Source: CAJWKT01 sp964465375
GTDB lineage: Bacteria; Pseudomonadota; Gammaproteobacteria; Steroidobacterales; Rariloculaceae
Direction of reading: 5' to 3'
Assembly: GCA_964465375.1 (NCBI GenBank)
Contig: CAYXIJ010000039.1
Span: forward strand, 1 to 12,726
Length of the DNA stretch: 12,726 nucleotides
The number at the start of each line of letters is the position of its first letter. Position 1 is the stretch's first letter. Shown here one piece after another: positions 1 to 7,197 of the stretch. Under the pieces are notes generated by a model. That model was given only the letters and a program-made list of their open reading frames with translations. It was not told where the DNA came from and searched no databases. The position numbers were made by a program, and so were the translations under genes.

Positions 1-612
1 GATGTCGGTGAGGTAATATTCGCCCTTGGCGTTGTCGTCGCCGACGGCGTCGAGCAAGCTCACGAGATGCTTGCCGTCTACCGCCATGATGCCGGCGTTG
101 CAAACCGGGATCGCGCGTTGATCGTCGCTCGCGTCGCGATATTCGACGATCGCCTCCAGCCCGCCGTCGGGACCGGTGACAAGCCTGCCATATTCGGCCG
201 GGTCGTCGGGTCGGAATCCCAGCACCACGATCGCGGGATCATCCGCGCCGCGCCGGGTCTCCAGCATTTTTTCGATCGTCGCGGTGGTGAGCAGCGGCGT
301 GTCGCCGAACAGGATCAGCACATCGCCGTCGAAACCGGTCAGGAACTGGCGCGCGGCCAGCACCGCATGGGCGGTGCCGAGCGGCGGATCCTGGATCACG
401 GTGGGTGTCGGCGCGACCGCCTCGGCCACGGCGTGGCCTTCACGGCCGATCACGACTATCGTGCGATCGATCGCGACCTCGTCGAGGCGCGCCATCAGGT
501 GGCGCACCATGGCGCGGCCCGCGACCGGGTGCAGGACCTTGGGCAGATCGGACTTCATCCGCGTGCCAAGGCCCGCGGCGACTATGATAGCGGCGGACTT
601 CCGGGTCTTCAT
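1..612 (-). CDS. glmU: GlmU, bifunctional UDP-GlcNAc pyrophosphorylase / GlcN-1-P acetyltransferase (N-terminal part, cut by window edge)
   Basis: Cytoplasmic enzyme that acetylates GlcN-1-P and then uridylylates it to UDP-GlcNAc, the precursor of peptidoglycan, lipid A and many surface glycans. The minus strand is open from an ATG at 612 to the window edge (204 codons), so only the uridyltransferase domain is visible; the left-handed beta-helix acetyltransferase half lies outside. Visible landmarks are the nucleotide-binding start AAGLGTRMKSDLPKVLHPV (residues 12-30, with Arg18 and Lys25), LGTAHA (79-83 region), FGDTPLL with the metal-binding Asp104, CNAGI (171-175) and GEYYLTD near residue 200. 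All are characteristic of GlmU. High GC agrees with backbone DNA. About 160 bases without a gene separate it from the DUF3108 gene upstream on the same strand, so co-transcription is possible but unproven. Its product is the likely substrate of the 4,6-dehydratase encoded at 1751-3787. Confidence 0.96.
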   Translation of the reverse strand, partial: MKTRKSAAIIVAAGLGTRMKSDLPKVLHPVAGRAMVRHLMARLDEVAIDRTIVVIGREGHAVAEAVAPTPTVIQDPPLGTAHAVLAARQFLTGFDGDVLILFGDTPLLTTATIEKMLETRRGADDPAIVVLGFRPDDPAEYGRLVTGPDGGLEAIVEYRDASDDQRAIPVCNAGIMAVDGKHLVSLLDAVGDDNAKGEYYLTDI

Positions 613-772
613 AGCGTTCCGGTCGTTCCCCTTTCTCGATCAGCGCCGGACCATGCCATAAAGCGATCGGCAAGGCCAAGCGAGATGTTCGCTCGATGTT
701 TCACCCGTGTTGGCGACGGAATCGCCCACGGCCCCTCAAAATGCGTTACGCGGGTAAACCAGGCGTTAATGC

Positions 773-1549
773 TTACCGTTCGTTAACCCGGGCGAGATGC
801 GCGATCACGGCGCCCCATCTTGTGTCGATCTCGATCCGCACCGGCACCCTCGGCACACGATCCATCACACGGCCCAGCCAGACCCGCGCGGCGCGGTCGG
901 CGCGCCCCCATCCGCCGTAGGATTTGCGGCGCTTGAACCCGCCGAGACGGTCCATTTCCGCGCGGCAGGTCACGGTCGGCCCCTGATAGATGGAATAGCC
1001 GTTCTTGCGAAGCTTTTCCTCGCCGAGCTTTTCCAGCACCAGATCGTAGCGGCGTCTTCCGTCGAACACTTTCACCCGCCCGGCGCAGGCGCGGTCCCTG
1101 TCGGTGGCCCGCGCGATCACCAGGATCGCGCTGGCCAGGTCCACGGTGCCGCGCAGATCCTTTCCCGGCGCGTCGGTTCCCTCGGATTTCGGGCGCGCAT
1201 CGGTGACCACCGGGCGGCCGTCGTCGAACCGGATATCCACCCAGCGTTCGCGTCCGCGCCATGCATTGCGCTGGCCCGCCGCCAGCGGCCTGACATTAGC
1301 GCCGACCATCCGCCCCCGCGAATAGGCGCGCATTTTCCACGGAAACATGCGCCCGATCAGCCCCAGCGTATGGAACTTCATTTGCAACGCGTATCGGGAT
1401 GGGCTCAGCGCGAGATCGACGCCGAGGCCCATGACCTCGAAACCGCCATAGTAAATGCGATAGCCCAACGCCACGTCGCGCGCATGCGCGTTGCCGGCAA
1501 ACGATCCGGCCACACACAGAACCAGCAGCGATGATCGCAGGGCGCTCAT
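773..1549 (-). CDS. Secreted DUF3108 domain protein
   Basis: A predicted periplasmic protein of about 258 residues, with no known reaction. I recognise the overall pattern as DUF3108, common in alphaproteobacteria: an early V-L-G-Y-R-I-Y-Y-G-G-F pattern, a central basic and Trp-rich stretch (WRGRERWVDIRFDDGRP), a DLASAILVIAR segment and the FDGRRRYDLVLEK strand, which is the most typical part. A Sec signal peptide is clear: a basic start, a hydrophobic run (LLVLCVAGSFAG) and an A-H-A cleavage site. The reading frame also has an upstream GTG at 1567 that would add six residues. I prefer the ATG at 1549 because a G-rich stretch lies just upstream and the signal peptide is then of ordinary shape, but the sequence does not settle this. 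GC is high, as in glmU. The gene is divergent from the tRNA. Function unknown; some relatives are annotated as cell-envelope proteins. Confidence 0.85.
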   Translation of the reverse strand: MSALRSSLLVLCVAGSFAGNAHARDVALGYRIYYGGFEVMGLGVDLALSPSRYALQMKFHTLGLIGRMFPWKMRAYSRGRMVGANVRPLAAGQRNAWRGRERWVDIRFDDGRPVVTDARPKSEGTDAPGKDLRGTVDLASAILVIARATDRDRACAGRVKVFDGRRRYDLVLEKLGEEKLRKNGYSIYQGPTVTCRAEMDRLGGFKRRKSYGGWGRADRAARVWLGRVMDRVPRVPVRIEIDTRWGAVIAHLARVNER

Positions 1550-1621
1550 CCGCCCAATCCCCGTCACGAAGCGATGAAACCGGACCCATCATAGCAATCG
1601 CCGCGCCATTTGGCCCCTTCC

Positions 1622-1650
1622 TTGACACACCGGGGGCCGCCGCCTTAAAT
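1622..1650 (+). promoter_or_regulatory. Sigma70-type promoter of the tRNA-Val gene
   Basis: A perfect -35 box TTGACA (1622-1627) and a -10 box TTAAAT (1645-1650) are separated by exactly 17 bases. Transcription would start near 1657, only a few bases before the mature tRNA 5' end at 1663. The discriminator between -10 and the start is almost pure G/C, a feature known from stringently controlled stable-RNA promoters; that form of control is an inference here. Confidence 0.8.
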
Positions 1651-1662
1651 GCGCGCGCTCCG

Positions 1663-1737
1663 GGGCGCGTAGCTCAGCGGGAGAGCGCTCGCCTCACACG
1701 CGAGAGGTCGCTGGTTCAAACCCAGCATCGCCCACCA
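1663..1737 (+). tRNA. tRNA-Val (anticodon CAC), CCA encoded
   Basis: A complete cloverleaf can be folded by hand: D arm GCTC/GAGC, anticodon stem CTCGC/GCGAG with loop CTCACAC (anticodon CAC, reading GUG valine codons), T arm GCTGG/CCAGC with loop TTCAAAC, discriminator A at 1734 and encoded CCA at 1735-1737. The oddity is the acceptor stem: the 5' strand GGGCGCG pairs with the 3' strand ATCGCCC at only five of seven positions, leaving C-U and G-A mismatches at the base of the stem. The 3' strand would suit a 5' strand GGGCGAT, and the 5' strand would suit CGCGCCC. The gene sits exactly at the step from high to low GC, which makes it a candidate integration site. It may work despite the mismatches, or may have lost function. 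Confidence 0.93.
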
Positions 1738-1750
1738 AAAGATGATCATC

Positions 1751-3787
1751 TCAAGTATTCCCTCGCTTCGAGGCTTTTGGGCTGATATTAAGTGCTGTAA
1801 CGTTCCCAGTGACTTTATGTGATACCCGGCCAGGCTCACGATTCCTTATGCCATTTTCACGCCAAACTAAATCTTCTAGTTGACTGTTGTCCGTTGAATA
1901 CCCCTTGACACCCTTTATTAGAAGCTTCTGAGCCCTCTTGCAATCAGCCTTGTCACACGCCTCCGATAGCTGATCTAACAATGGTTTAAAAATATCCCAT
2001 TCAATGAAATCTTCTTGGGCGCGTAGAATCCTCTTGTGGGCAGTCCCTCCCACGTTTCTACCAATCAGAAGCTGCTCGTGGAGTTTCTCGCCCGGTTGCA
2101 GCCCTATGTATTTGATCTCCACGTCACCATCAGGCTCCGACTGATCTTTAACAGTTCTTCCCATAAGATGAATCATTTTTTTAGCTAAATCCACAATCCT
2201 CACTGGCTTGCCCATATCCAGCACAAATACATCACCGCCCTTGGCCATTGATCCAGCCTGAAGAACTAGTTCGGCGGCTTCGGGTATTGTCATGAAATAC
2301 CTATCCACGTTTGGATGAGTTACCGTGACCGGACCACCATCACGAATCTGCTGCCGAAACAAGGGTATTACAGATCCCGAGGAACCCAGCACGTTACCAA
2401 ATCTCACCATCGAGAAAACTGTACGGGTATCACAAGTATTTAAGCCTTGCAGCACGAGCTCTGATAGTCTCTTTGACGCGCCCATTACATTCGTAGGCGA
2501 GACAGCTTTATCTGTAGATATAAGTACAAACGACTCGACACCACTCACCATAGCCGCTTGTGCTGCATACAAGGTCCCAAAAACGTTGTTCTGGATCCCT
2601 TCAAGCATATTACTCTCTACCAAAGTAACATGTTTGTAAGCCGCTGCATGGTAGACGGTCTCAATATCATAGGCTTGCAGCACATCAAGCATACGGCTCT
2701 TGCTATCAACAGACCCAATCAAGGAAACAACCTCAACATCAAAATCGTTCTGCTCAATTATCTCCTTAAGTATTCGGTCAATCGTGTACAAGGCCGCCTC
2801 AGAACAGTCAAATGTGACCAATCTTCGTGGGCCTAGACGAACGATTTGACGACAAAGCTCAGAACCTATTGATCCACCCGCACCGGTAACCATTACTGAT
2901 TTTTCATGGATCCCCGCAACCAGTAATTTTTTATCTGGCGGAACCGCGTCCCGATCCAATAAATCCGCCGCATTTACCTCAGCGATCTCCGTTACCTGAG
3001 CCGCTCCGGAAATTAAATCACTAATATCTGGCATAGTCTGTACGTGGATCTGAAGTCCTTCGAGACCATCAATAATTTCTCGACGGCGTCGGCGGGATAC
3101 AGATGGAAGTGCTAAAAGTACTCGAGAAACACCTAAGCTTGAGACCAATTCTGGAAGAAAGCTGGGCGAATAAATCTCCAAACCATCCACAACAGTTCCC
3201 TGAAGAGCGTGATTATCGTCAACAAAGGCTACCGGAATGAACTTTCCGCCTCCTGATATTGCCGAGCTGAGATGTGCCCCAAAAGATCCTGCCCCATAGA
3301 TGACTACACGATCCCCAGTGACTGAGCGTCTTTGAAGAAACAGCCTTGCGGAGAACCGGCTTCCTGCAAGATAAAGCAAGGTCGACAAACCAAAGATAGT
3401 GCCAGTCTTTAGGGCAACAAGACTTGAACTAATTAAAAAGATGCTAATGACTACAGCTACCGTGGTAATCACAGCGATCTTGAAAGCAGCAATGACCAAC
3501 TCCAATCCCATGAAGCGAACCACGGAACGATACAATCCATAATGTACAAGGCAAAAAAGCGCTACGCCGACAGATGTCAACCACGGCCATAAGGACCACC
3601 ATACAGCCGATGCAGGCGCTACCAACCACAATGAAAATGCCAGACATCCTGGTATAACTCCAGCATCAGAAATCACCATAACAGTCCGCTTGGTTCTGCG
3701 AGAAAGCACTACCAAACGACTGGCAATAGAATTGGCCATCAGGCTGAAAAATAGTGGCCTAAACTTCCTTTTTTCTGATCTGATCAT
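1751..3787 (-). CDS. Membrane-bound UDP-GlcNAc 4,6-dehydratase, WbpM/CapD/PglF type
   Basis: Likely converts UDP-GlcNAc to UDP-2-acetamido-2,6-dideoxy-4-keto-hexose, the entry to QuiNAc, FucNAc, bacillosamine and related sugars. At 678 residues it has the full length of the long, membrane-anchored class. Order of parts: about four hydrophobic segments (residues 36-60, 63-90, 95-122, 128-147); a first Rossmann-like domain starting VVIYGAGSFG (161-170); and the catalytic extended SDR domain with TGAGGSIGSE (301-310), AAAYKHV (381-387) and STDKAVSPTNVMGASKR (424-440). The usual SDR tyrosine is replaced by Met435, giving Ser/Thr-Met-Lys (Lys439), a known trait of the long WbpM-type enzymes. RFGNVLGSSGSV and QPGEKLHE further on are also family marks. 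GC is about 47%, between backbone and core. The stop lies 13 bases past the tRNA CCA, on the opposite strand. An alternative start is Met17. The 4-keto product could be used by the reductase encoded upstream (3917-4816). Confidence 0.93.
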   Translation of the reverse strand: MIRSEKRKFRPLFFSLMANSIASRLVVLSRRTKRTVMVISDAGVIPGCLAFSLWLVAPASAVWWSLWPWLTSVGVALFCLVHYGLYRSVVRFMGLELVIAAFKIAVITTVAVVISIFLISSSLVALKTGTIFGLSTLLYLAGSRFSARLFLQRRSVTGDRVVIYGAGSFGAHLSSAISGGGKFIPVAFVDDNHALQGTVVDGLEIYSPSFLPELVSSLGVSRVLLALPSVSRRRRREIIDGLEGLQIHVQTMPDISDLISGAAQVTEIAEVNAADLLDRDAVPPDKKLLVAGIHEKSVMVTGAGGSIGSELCRQIVRLGPRRLVTFDCSEAALYTIDRILKEIIEQNDFDVEVVSLIGSVDSKSRMLDVLQAYDIETVYHAAAYKHVTLVESNMLEGIQNNVFGTLYAAQAAMVSGVESFVLISTDKAVSPTNVMGASKRLSELVLQGLNTCDTRTVFSMVRFGNVLGSSGSVIPLFRQQIRDGGPVTVTHPNVDRYFMTIPEAAELVLQAGSMAKGGDVFVLDMGKPVRIVDLAKKMIHLMGRTVKDQSEPDGDVEIKYIGLQPGEKLHEQLLIGRNVGGTAHKRILRAQEDFIEWDIFKPLLDQLSEACDKADCKRAQKLLIKGVKGYSTDNSQLEDLVWRENGIRNREPGRVSHKVTGNVTALNISPKASKRGNT
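1761..1778 (+). terminator. Possible weak terminator of the tRNA transcript
   Basis: A short hairpin, CCTCG (1761-1765), loop CTT, CGAGG (1769-1773), is followed by CTTTT. It lies 24 bases after the tRNA and inside the last codons of the convergent dehydratase gene. The stem is only five pairs and the T run is short, so this is tentative. Confidence 0.35.
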
Positions 3788-3841
3788 TACTAATCTTAAC
3801 GCCCTATTGAAAAATCAACGGCATTTTATCACCAACCAAAT

Positions 3842-3847
3842 ATTATA
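3842..3847 (-). promoter_or_regulatory. Possible -10 box upstream of the 4,6-dehydratase gene
   Basis: Read on the minus strand, this is a perfect TATAAT about 55 bases before the dehydratase ATG, in a 129-base gap after the SDR gene. No good -35 box lies 16-18 bases upstream (best is GTGTTA at 17 bases), and in AT-rich DNA such a hexamer can arise by chance. If real, it would let the dehydratase be expressed apart from the upstream SDR gene. Confidence 0.3.
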
Positions 3848-3916
3848 GAGTTTTTTTGACTTGATAACACTGGCAACGTGCCTACCCTTAAGCGCAAATT
3901 CAAGAACTAAATATCC

Positions 3917-4816
3917 TTATATTGTTCCTCTAAAGGAATGCTCAGCCTTAAATCCAAGTGACTCTAGTTTTTTTGAAGAGTAATTGGAGTCCTGAAATAA
4001 TTTTTTGACCTTATACCTTAGATTTCTACTGAATAAAGAAGGGATTAGAAACATAACATATGGAATGTGCCACTTCGGAATAGGCTTACCTAAAGAATGG
4101 CATATAGATTCATAAATTTCTCTTGACGAATATGACTTTCCATCTGTTGCTATATATATCTGATTCCTTGACCTCTCATCCAAAGCTACTAACCACAAGG
4201 CTCTGACTAAATCATCGACATGAATCAAAGATCGAGAATTATTGATAAAAGGCAAAGGAGGAAAAAATCCTTTTTCAATTGCCTTATACATTTGCAGAAG
4301 ATTGCCCCTTAAGCCAGGCCCATAAACTAGGGTTGAGCGAACGATAGATATATGCATTTTTGATTGAGAGCCCATATCTAGCAGCTTCAGTTCTGCATCC
4401 CTTTTTGTCACACCATAAATACCCTCAGGATCTCTCTGGTCAGTTTCAGAAATTATCTTTCCTTGGGCTGGACTTCCTCCAGCCTTTACGCTACTAACAA
4501 AAATAAAATTCTTGACTTTATTTGCAGCAGCCATTTCTGCAATTTTTACAGTTGCTTCCGTATTAATTTTTTTGTAAATATCAATATTACGCTTACTATT
4601 TATATCATGTGTACAACCGGCAAGGTGAAAAACAGTCTCTACATCGCGGAACACTTCAAAGGAAAGCGCCTCTTTTTCAAAATCACAAAATACTGCTTCC
4701 TCAAAAGCAATATCTTTTTCCCTTAAAACAACACGAACAGAGATATTTTTTTTTACCAAAAACCTGTAGAGCCTCCTACCAACAAATCCTGATGCTCCTG
4801 TAACTAATACTTTCAT
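3917..4816 (-). CDS. NAD-dependent epimerase/dehydratase (short extended SDR), possible 4-keto-reductase for UDP-QuiNAc/FucNAc
   Basis: A 299-residue extended SDR. The nucleotide-binding motif is GASGFVG (7-13), followed by the HLAG strand (64-67), catalytic Ser in SSVKAGG (108-114) and the catalytic pair Tyr134-x3-Lys138 in EGIYGVTKRDAE. STLVYGPGLRGN and SLIHVDDLVRAL complete the sugar-nucleotide SDR pattern. Relatives such as WbpV and WreQ reduce the 4-keto product of WbpM-type dehydratases. Since such a dehydratase is the next gene downstream on the same strand, that is my best guess, but 4-epimerase activity cannot be excluded. In many loci this gene pairs with a WbpL-type membrane sugar-phosphate transferase; none is present here. 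The C-terminus ends abruptly at SFRGTI, perhaps some ten to twenty residues short of relatives. GC is about 35-38%, lower than the dehydratase, suggesting a different origin. Confidence 0.85.
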   Translation of the reverse strand: MKVLVTGASGFVGRRLYRFLVKKNISVRVVLREKDIAFEEAVFCDFEKEALSFEVFRDVETVFHLAGCTHDINSKRNIDIYKKINTEATVKIAEMAAANKVKNFIFVSSVKAGGSPAQGKIISETDQRDPEGIYGVTKRDAELKLLDMGSQSKMHISIVRSTLVYGPGLRGNLLQMYKAIEKGFFPPLPFINNSRSLIHVDDLVRALWLVALDERSRNQIYIATDGKSYSSREIYESICHSLGKPIPKWHIPYVMFLIPSLFSRNLRYKVKKLFQDSNYSSKKLESLGFKAEHSFRGTI

Positions 4817-5051
4817 GTCTTGTGTTCGTTGATTAAAAAAATACTTATAGACATTGATTTTTTTTAATATTACCTATCACTCTGGCCGAAATTATCATTA
4901 ACAAAAAAACCTCGCTGAAATCTATATTTAGATTCGCTCTAATTACTCTGTGCTCACGTGTGACCATATGCGTAAAATAAGAAAATAAAGTAAATTACTC
5001 CACACACAAAACCTAACCAAATGACTTTAGCAGCTATAGAATGCAGGCAAA
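4817..5051 (+). other. AT-rich gap between divergent genes
   Basis: This 235-base stretch separates the minus-strand SDR from the plus-strand HAD gene. I see no open frame of coding character. It must hold promoters for both sides. A TATAAG-like hexamer on the minus strand (4845-4850) and a TATAGA close to the HAD start (5035-5040) are the only candidates, neither with a convincing -35 box. The place marks a switch of strand and may be a module junction. Confidence 0.5.
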
Positions 5052-5687
5052 ATGTTGTACTCGAACGTAATTTTTGATCTTGATGGAACTCTAATTGACT
5101 CCTCCGATAGCATTGTAGCGAGTTTTCGTACCGTTTTTAGTGAATTTGGGCTACGCCCAGTGAAACCGTTCACTTCGGATCTCTTCGGGCCCCCGCTGAT
5201 GGAAATGCTCCAATTATTAACAGGAACTCAAGATGAAGCTGTTTTGCGGCCTCTCGAGAGGGCGTTTAAGGTCCATTACGATAGCAAAGGTTATAAAGAT
5301 ACCAGGGTTTACCATGGTATCGATAAGTTACTTTTAGGCCTCAAACATAGCGGAATTAAAATGCACATCGCTACAAACAAAAGAATTAATCCAACAAAAA
5401 AAATTCTTAATTTACTTGAATGGAACAATTTTTTTGAGGGCATTTATGCCTTAGATTCCTTTTCTCCACCCGCCAAATCAAAGACAGAACTTCTTGAAAG
5501 GATAATAGTGAAACATAAATTTAAGCACAATAAGATTGTTTATATAGGAGATAGAAAAGAGGATAAATTTTCCTCTGAGAGTCATGGTATTCCTTTTATT
5601 AGGGCAAACTGGGGGTATGATCCAGTTTCTGTGCCCGACGATAAAGTAGCGACGTCTCCAGCCAGCCTACAGATAATGCTCGCCTGA
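5052..5687 (+). CDS. HAD-superfamily hydrolase, phosphoglycolate-phosphatase-like
   Basis: A 211-residue cytoplasmic hydrolase, probably a small-molecule phosphatase. All four HAD motifs are visible: motif I DLDGT with nucleophile Asp9 and acid/base Asp11; motif II Thr108 in HIATNK; motif III lysine at 142 or 144 in PPAKSKTELL; motif IV GDRKED (166-171) with acidic residues 167 and 171. The helical stretch between motifs I and II is a C1-type cap as in the Gph family. Natural substrate unknown; in a sugar locus a sugar phosphate is a fair guess, but no residue shows this. It is the only plus-strand protein gene here, standing between two minus-strand blocks, so it has its own promoter. The ATG at 5052 gives the DxD motif the usual distance from the N-terminus; the ribosome site is weak (AGG at 5044-5046). 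A hairpin terminator follows at 5753. Confidence 0.88.
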   Translation: MLYSNVIFDLDGTLIDSSDSIVASFRTVFSEFGLRPVKPFTSDLFGPPLMEMLQLLTGTQDEAVLRPLERAFKVHYDSKGYKDTRVYHGIDKLLLGLKHSGIKMHIATNKRINPTKKILNLLEWNNFFEGIYALDSFSPPAKSKTELLERIIVKHKFKHNKIVYIGDRKEDKFSSESHGIPFIRANWGYDPVSVPDDKVATSPASLQIMLA

Positions 5688-5738
5688 ACTATCTACACTT
5701 CCATGAGCTAAAAAACGCAAAAGATGAAACAATTCTTG

Positions 5739-6731
5739 TTATTGAATATCTGAAAGACTGATCAGTCTTTTTTCTTCATTTGAGACCCTGATCGCTTCCA
5801 TTAACTTCGCCTGATCAAGAAGATCCTTCTCAAAGTCATAAGGGTTTTCTATTTTTTTTGTTATAACATTACAAAAAATATCAAACATGATCTTAAATTG
5901 ATCTATGGGATCAATTACTGTTTCAAATACCTGGTCATCCTGATGAAGAAATACGCTCGTCTCGTAATGAGGGGGCACTGCATAGGCTCTTTTCGTAGAA
6001 ATTTTTGCCATACTACCCCAGACACTATATTTAGACTGATAATAATTATTAAAGCCAGACGATATGAATGCATTTTTTCCGTTTTCGTATCGTAGAATCA
6101 TGTCCGCTGACTTGTCGACCTTGTAATTTTCATCAAACTCCAGATGAGACAATACACTTATCGGCTCTTTCCCAAAAACTAACCTGCTAGCATAAATCGG
6201 GTAGCATGTAACATCGTTTAAAACTCCCCCACCCAATTCTTTCTGCCACCGAATATCATCCTCAGAAGGCGGAGGAAAGCCATAAATGCCTTGGAAATTT
6301 CGCACTTCCCCAAGCTCTTTTTCTATTAATTCTTTAACTTTTTGGTGTTGTGGGTGATATCTAAATGAGAATCCCTCTAAAATTCTTTTGTTGTTCTCTT
6401 TAGCCGCTCTAACCATTTTCAACGCTGAGTGATAAGATGTAGTAGCAGATTTTTCACATAGTACATGCTTCCCTGCCTTTAGAGACTTAATGCTCCATTC
6501 TTCATGCAACCCAATTGGTAAGGAAATATAAATAGCGTCAACATCGCTATTTATGACATCGTCATAATTCCCAAAATGCTCACAATTATACTTTTCCGAC
6601 CAAGCTTTACTTTTTGAGGATGAACGGCTGCCAACAAAAACTGGTCGAGCAAGTTCTGAGGATTTCATAACCGGAAAAAAACTTTTTTCGGCTATCTTGG
6701 AGCATCCTAACAAACCAAATCTCTGAGTCAT
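5739..6731 (-). CDS. Gfo/Idh/MocA-family NAD(P)-dependent sugar oxidoreductase
   Basis: A 330-residue cytoplasmic dehydrogenase/reductase and last gene of the four-gene minus-strand operon. Its Rossmann start is GLLGCSKIAEK (6-16); the family motif CEK (92-94, Lys94) follows the second half of the nucleotide fold; GGGVLNDVTCYP (167-178) carries the active-site Asp173 and Tyr177 seen in members that act on nucleotide sugars, such as the KijD10-type 3-ketoreductases. It most likely reduces a keto group on the sugar built by the cupin and methyltransferase upstream, though it could also oxidise a hydroxyl; direction and position are not visible. It starts 10 bases after the cupin stop. The ribosome site is weak, hinting at coupled translation. 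The start is fixed by the need for the complete Rossmann motif. Confidence 0.9.
   Translation of the reverse strand: MTQRFGLLGCSKIAEKSFFPVMKSSELARPVFVGSRSSSKSKAWSEKYNCEHFGNYDDVINSDVDAIYISLPIGLHEEWSIKSLKAGKHVLCEKSATTSYHSALKMVRAAKENNKRILEGFSFRYHPQHQKVKELIEKELGEVRNFQGIYGFPPPSEDDIRWQKELGGGVLNDVTCYPIYASRLVFGKEPISVLSHLEFDENYKVDKSADMILRYENGKNAFISSGFNNYYQSKYSVWGSMAKISTKRAYAVPPHYETSVFLHQDDQVFETVIDPIDQFKIMFDIFCNVITKKIENPYDFEKDLLDQAKLMEAIRVSNEEKRLISLSDIQ
5753..5773 (+). terminator. Terminator of the HAD gene, inside the 3' end of the convergent oxidoreductase gene
   Basis: An 18-base perfect palindrome, AAAGACTGATCAGTCTTT (5753-5770), folds as a seven-pair stem with a GATC loop and is followed on the plus strand by three more T. 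It lies 65 bases after the HAD stop and within the last codons of the minus-strand gene (coding R-L-I-S-L). On the minus strand no T run follows, so it should stop mainly plus-strand transcription. Confidence 0.6.
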
Positions 6732-6741
6732 TGGGGTACTA

Positions 6742-7176
6742 CTAACCCTTAGATTTATAAAATGGTGAGTCTGGGTCTCCGTGATCTCCCGACCCCATAC
6801 CTAAATTTTCGTGTACGATAGGAACTTCGCAGTCATCCCATTTTTTTGTCAAACATACAACTAGGGTGCACTCTGATATCGCGAAAAAAACATGCCTGAC
6901 TCCTTTTGGCGTTCTCGTGCATGTCCCACGTGACATGAATATGAATTCATCCTTAGATGTTTCTTCATCTTTATAAATCAAAACTCCTTCTCCAGAGGTT
7001 AGGATGTAATATTCGTCAAATTCTGGATGGTGATGATTACCTCTAATCTTGCCCGTTTTAACAATATTGAAATTCATTTCAACAATTGGATCTTCTGGAT
7101 AAAATGTAAAAATTCCACCACGCCCATCTCTGATAGTATCTAAATTACATGTGGGAGAAAGCTCTTCTATTTTCAT
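6742..7176 (-). CDS. Single-domain cupin, possible sugar-nucleotide isomerase/epimerase
   Basis: A 144-residue cupin. Motif 1 fits the canonical spacing: Gly42, His48, His50, Glu55 and Gly62 in TGKIRGNHHHPEFDEYYIL. Motif 2 has Gly84, Pro90, Gly92 and His95, with Ala at the place of the usual last Asn. With His48, His50, Glu55 and His95 all present it probably binds a divalent metal, unlike the RmlC epimerases. Small cupins in polysaccharide loci include FdtA-type ketoisomerases and WxcM-like proteins, but I cannot assign a reaction. The tail (residues 120-144) is rich in Gly, Asp and Ser and lies outside the barrel. It starts 21 bases after the methyltransferase stop with AGGA about 11 bases before the ATG, and is followed by the oxidoreductase after 10 bases, so the three probably act on one sugar. 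Confidence 0.85.
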   Translation of the reverse strand: MKIEELSPTCNLDTIRDGRGGIFTFYPEDPIVEMNFNIVKTGKIRGNHHHPEFDEYYILTSGEGVLIYKDEETSKDEFIFMSRGTCTRTPKGVRHVFFAISECTLVVCLTKKWDDCEVPIVHENLGMGSGDHGDPDSPFYKSKG

Positions 7177-7197
7177 CTCAATCTATTCCTAGTTAGT

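Noticed and set aside
440..679. Small minus-strand frame starting upstream of glmU
   Set aside because: Most of it overlaps glmU in another frame and it has no ribosome site or family likeness.
67..786. Plus-strand open frames of up to 239 codons opposite glmU
   Set aside because: They lie antisense to a clear GlmU sequence, in high-GC DNA where long chance frames are common, and show no recognisable domain.
797..1534. Plus-strand frame of 245 codons opposite the DUF3108 gene
   Set aside because: It mirrors a real gene with signal peptide on the minus strand; its composition (many His, Pro, Arg) is that of an antisense frame.
1741..1750. Ten-base palindrome GATGATCATC right after the tRNA
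   Set aside because: Too short to call an operator or att site; no second copy was seen in the window.
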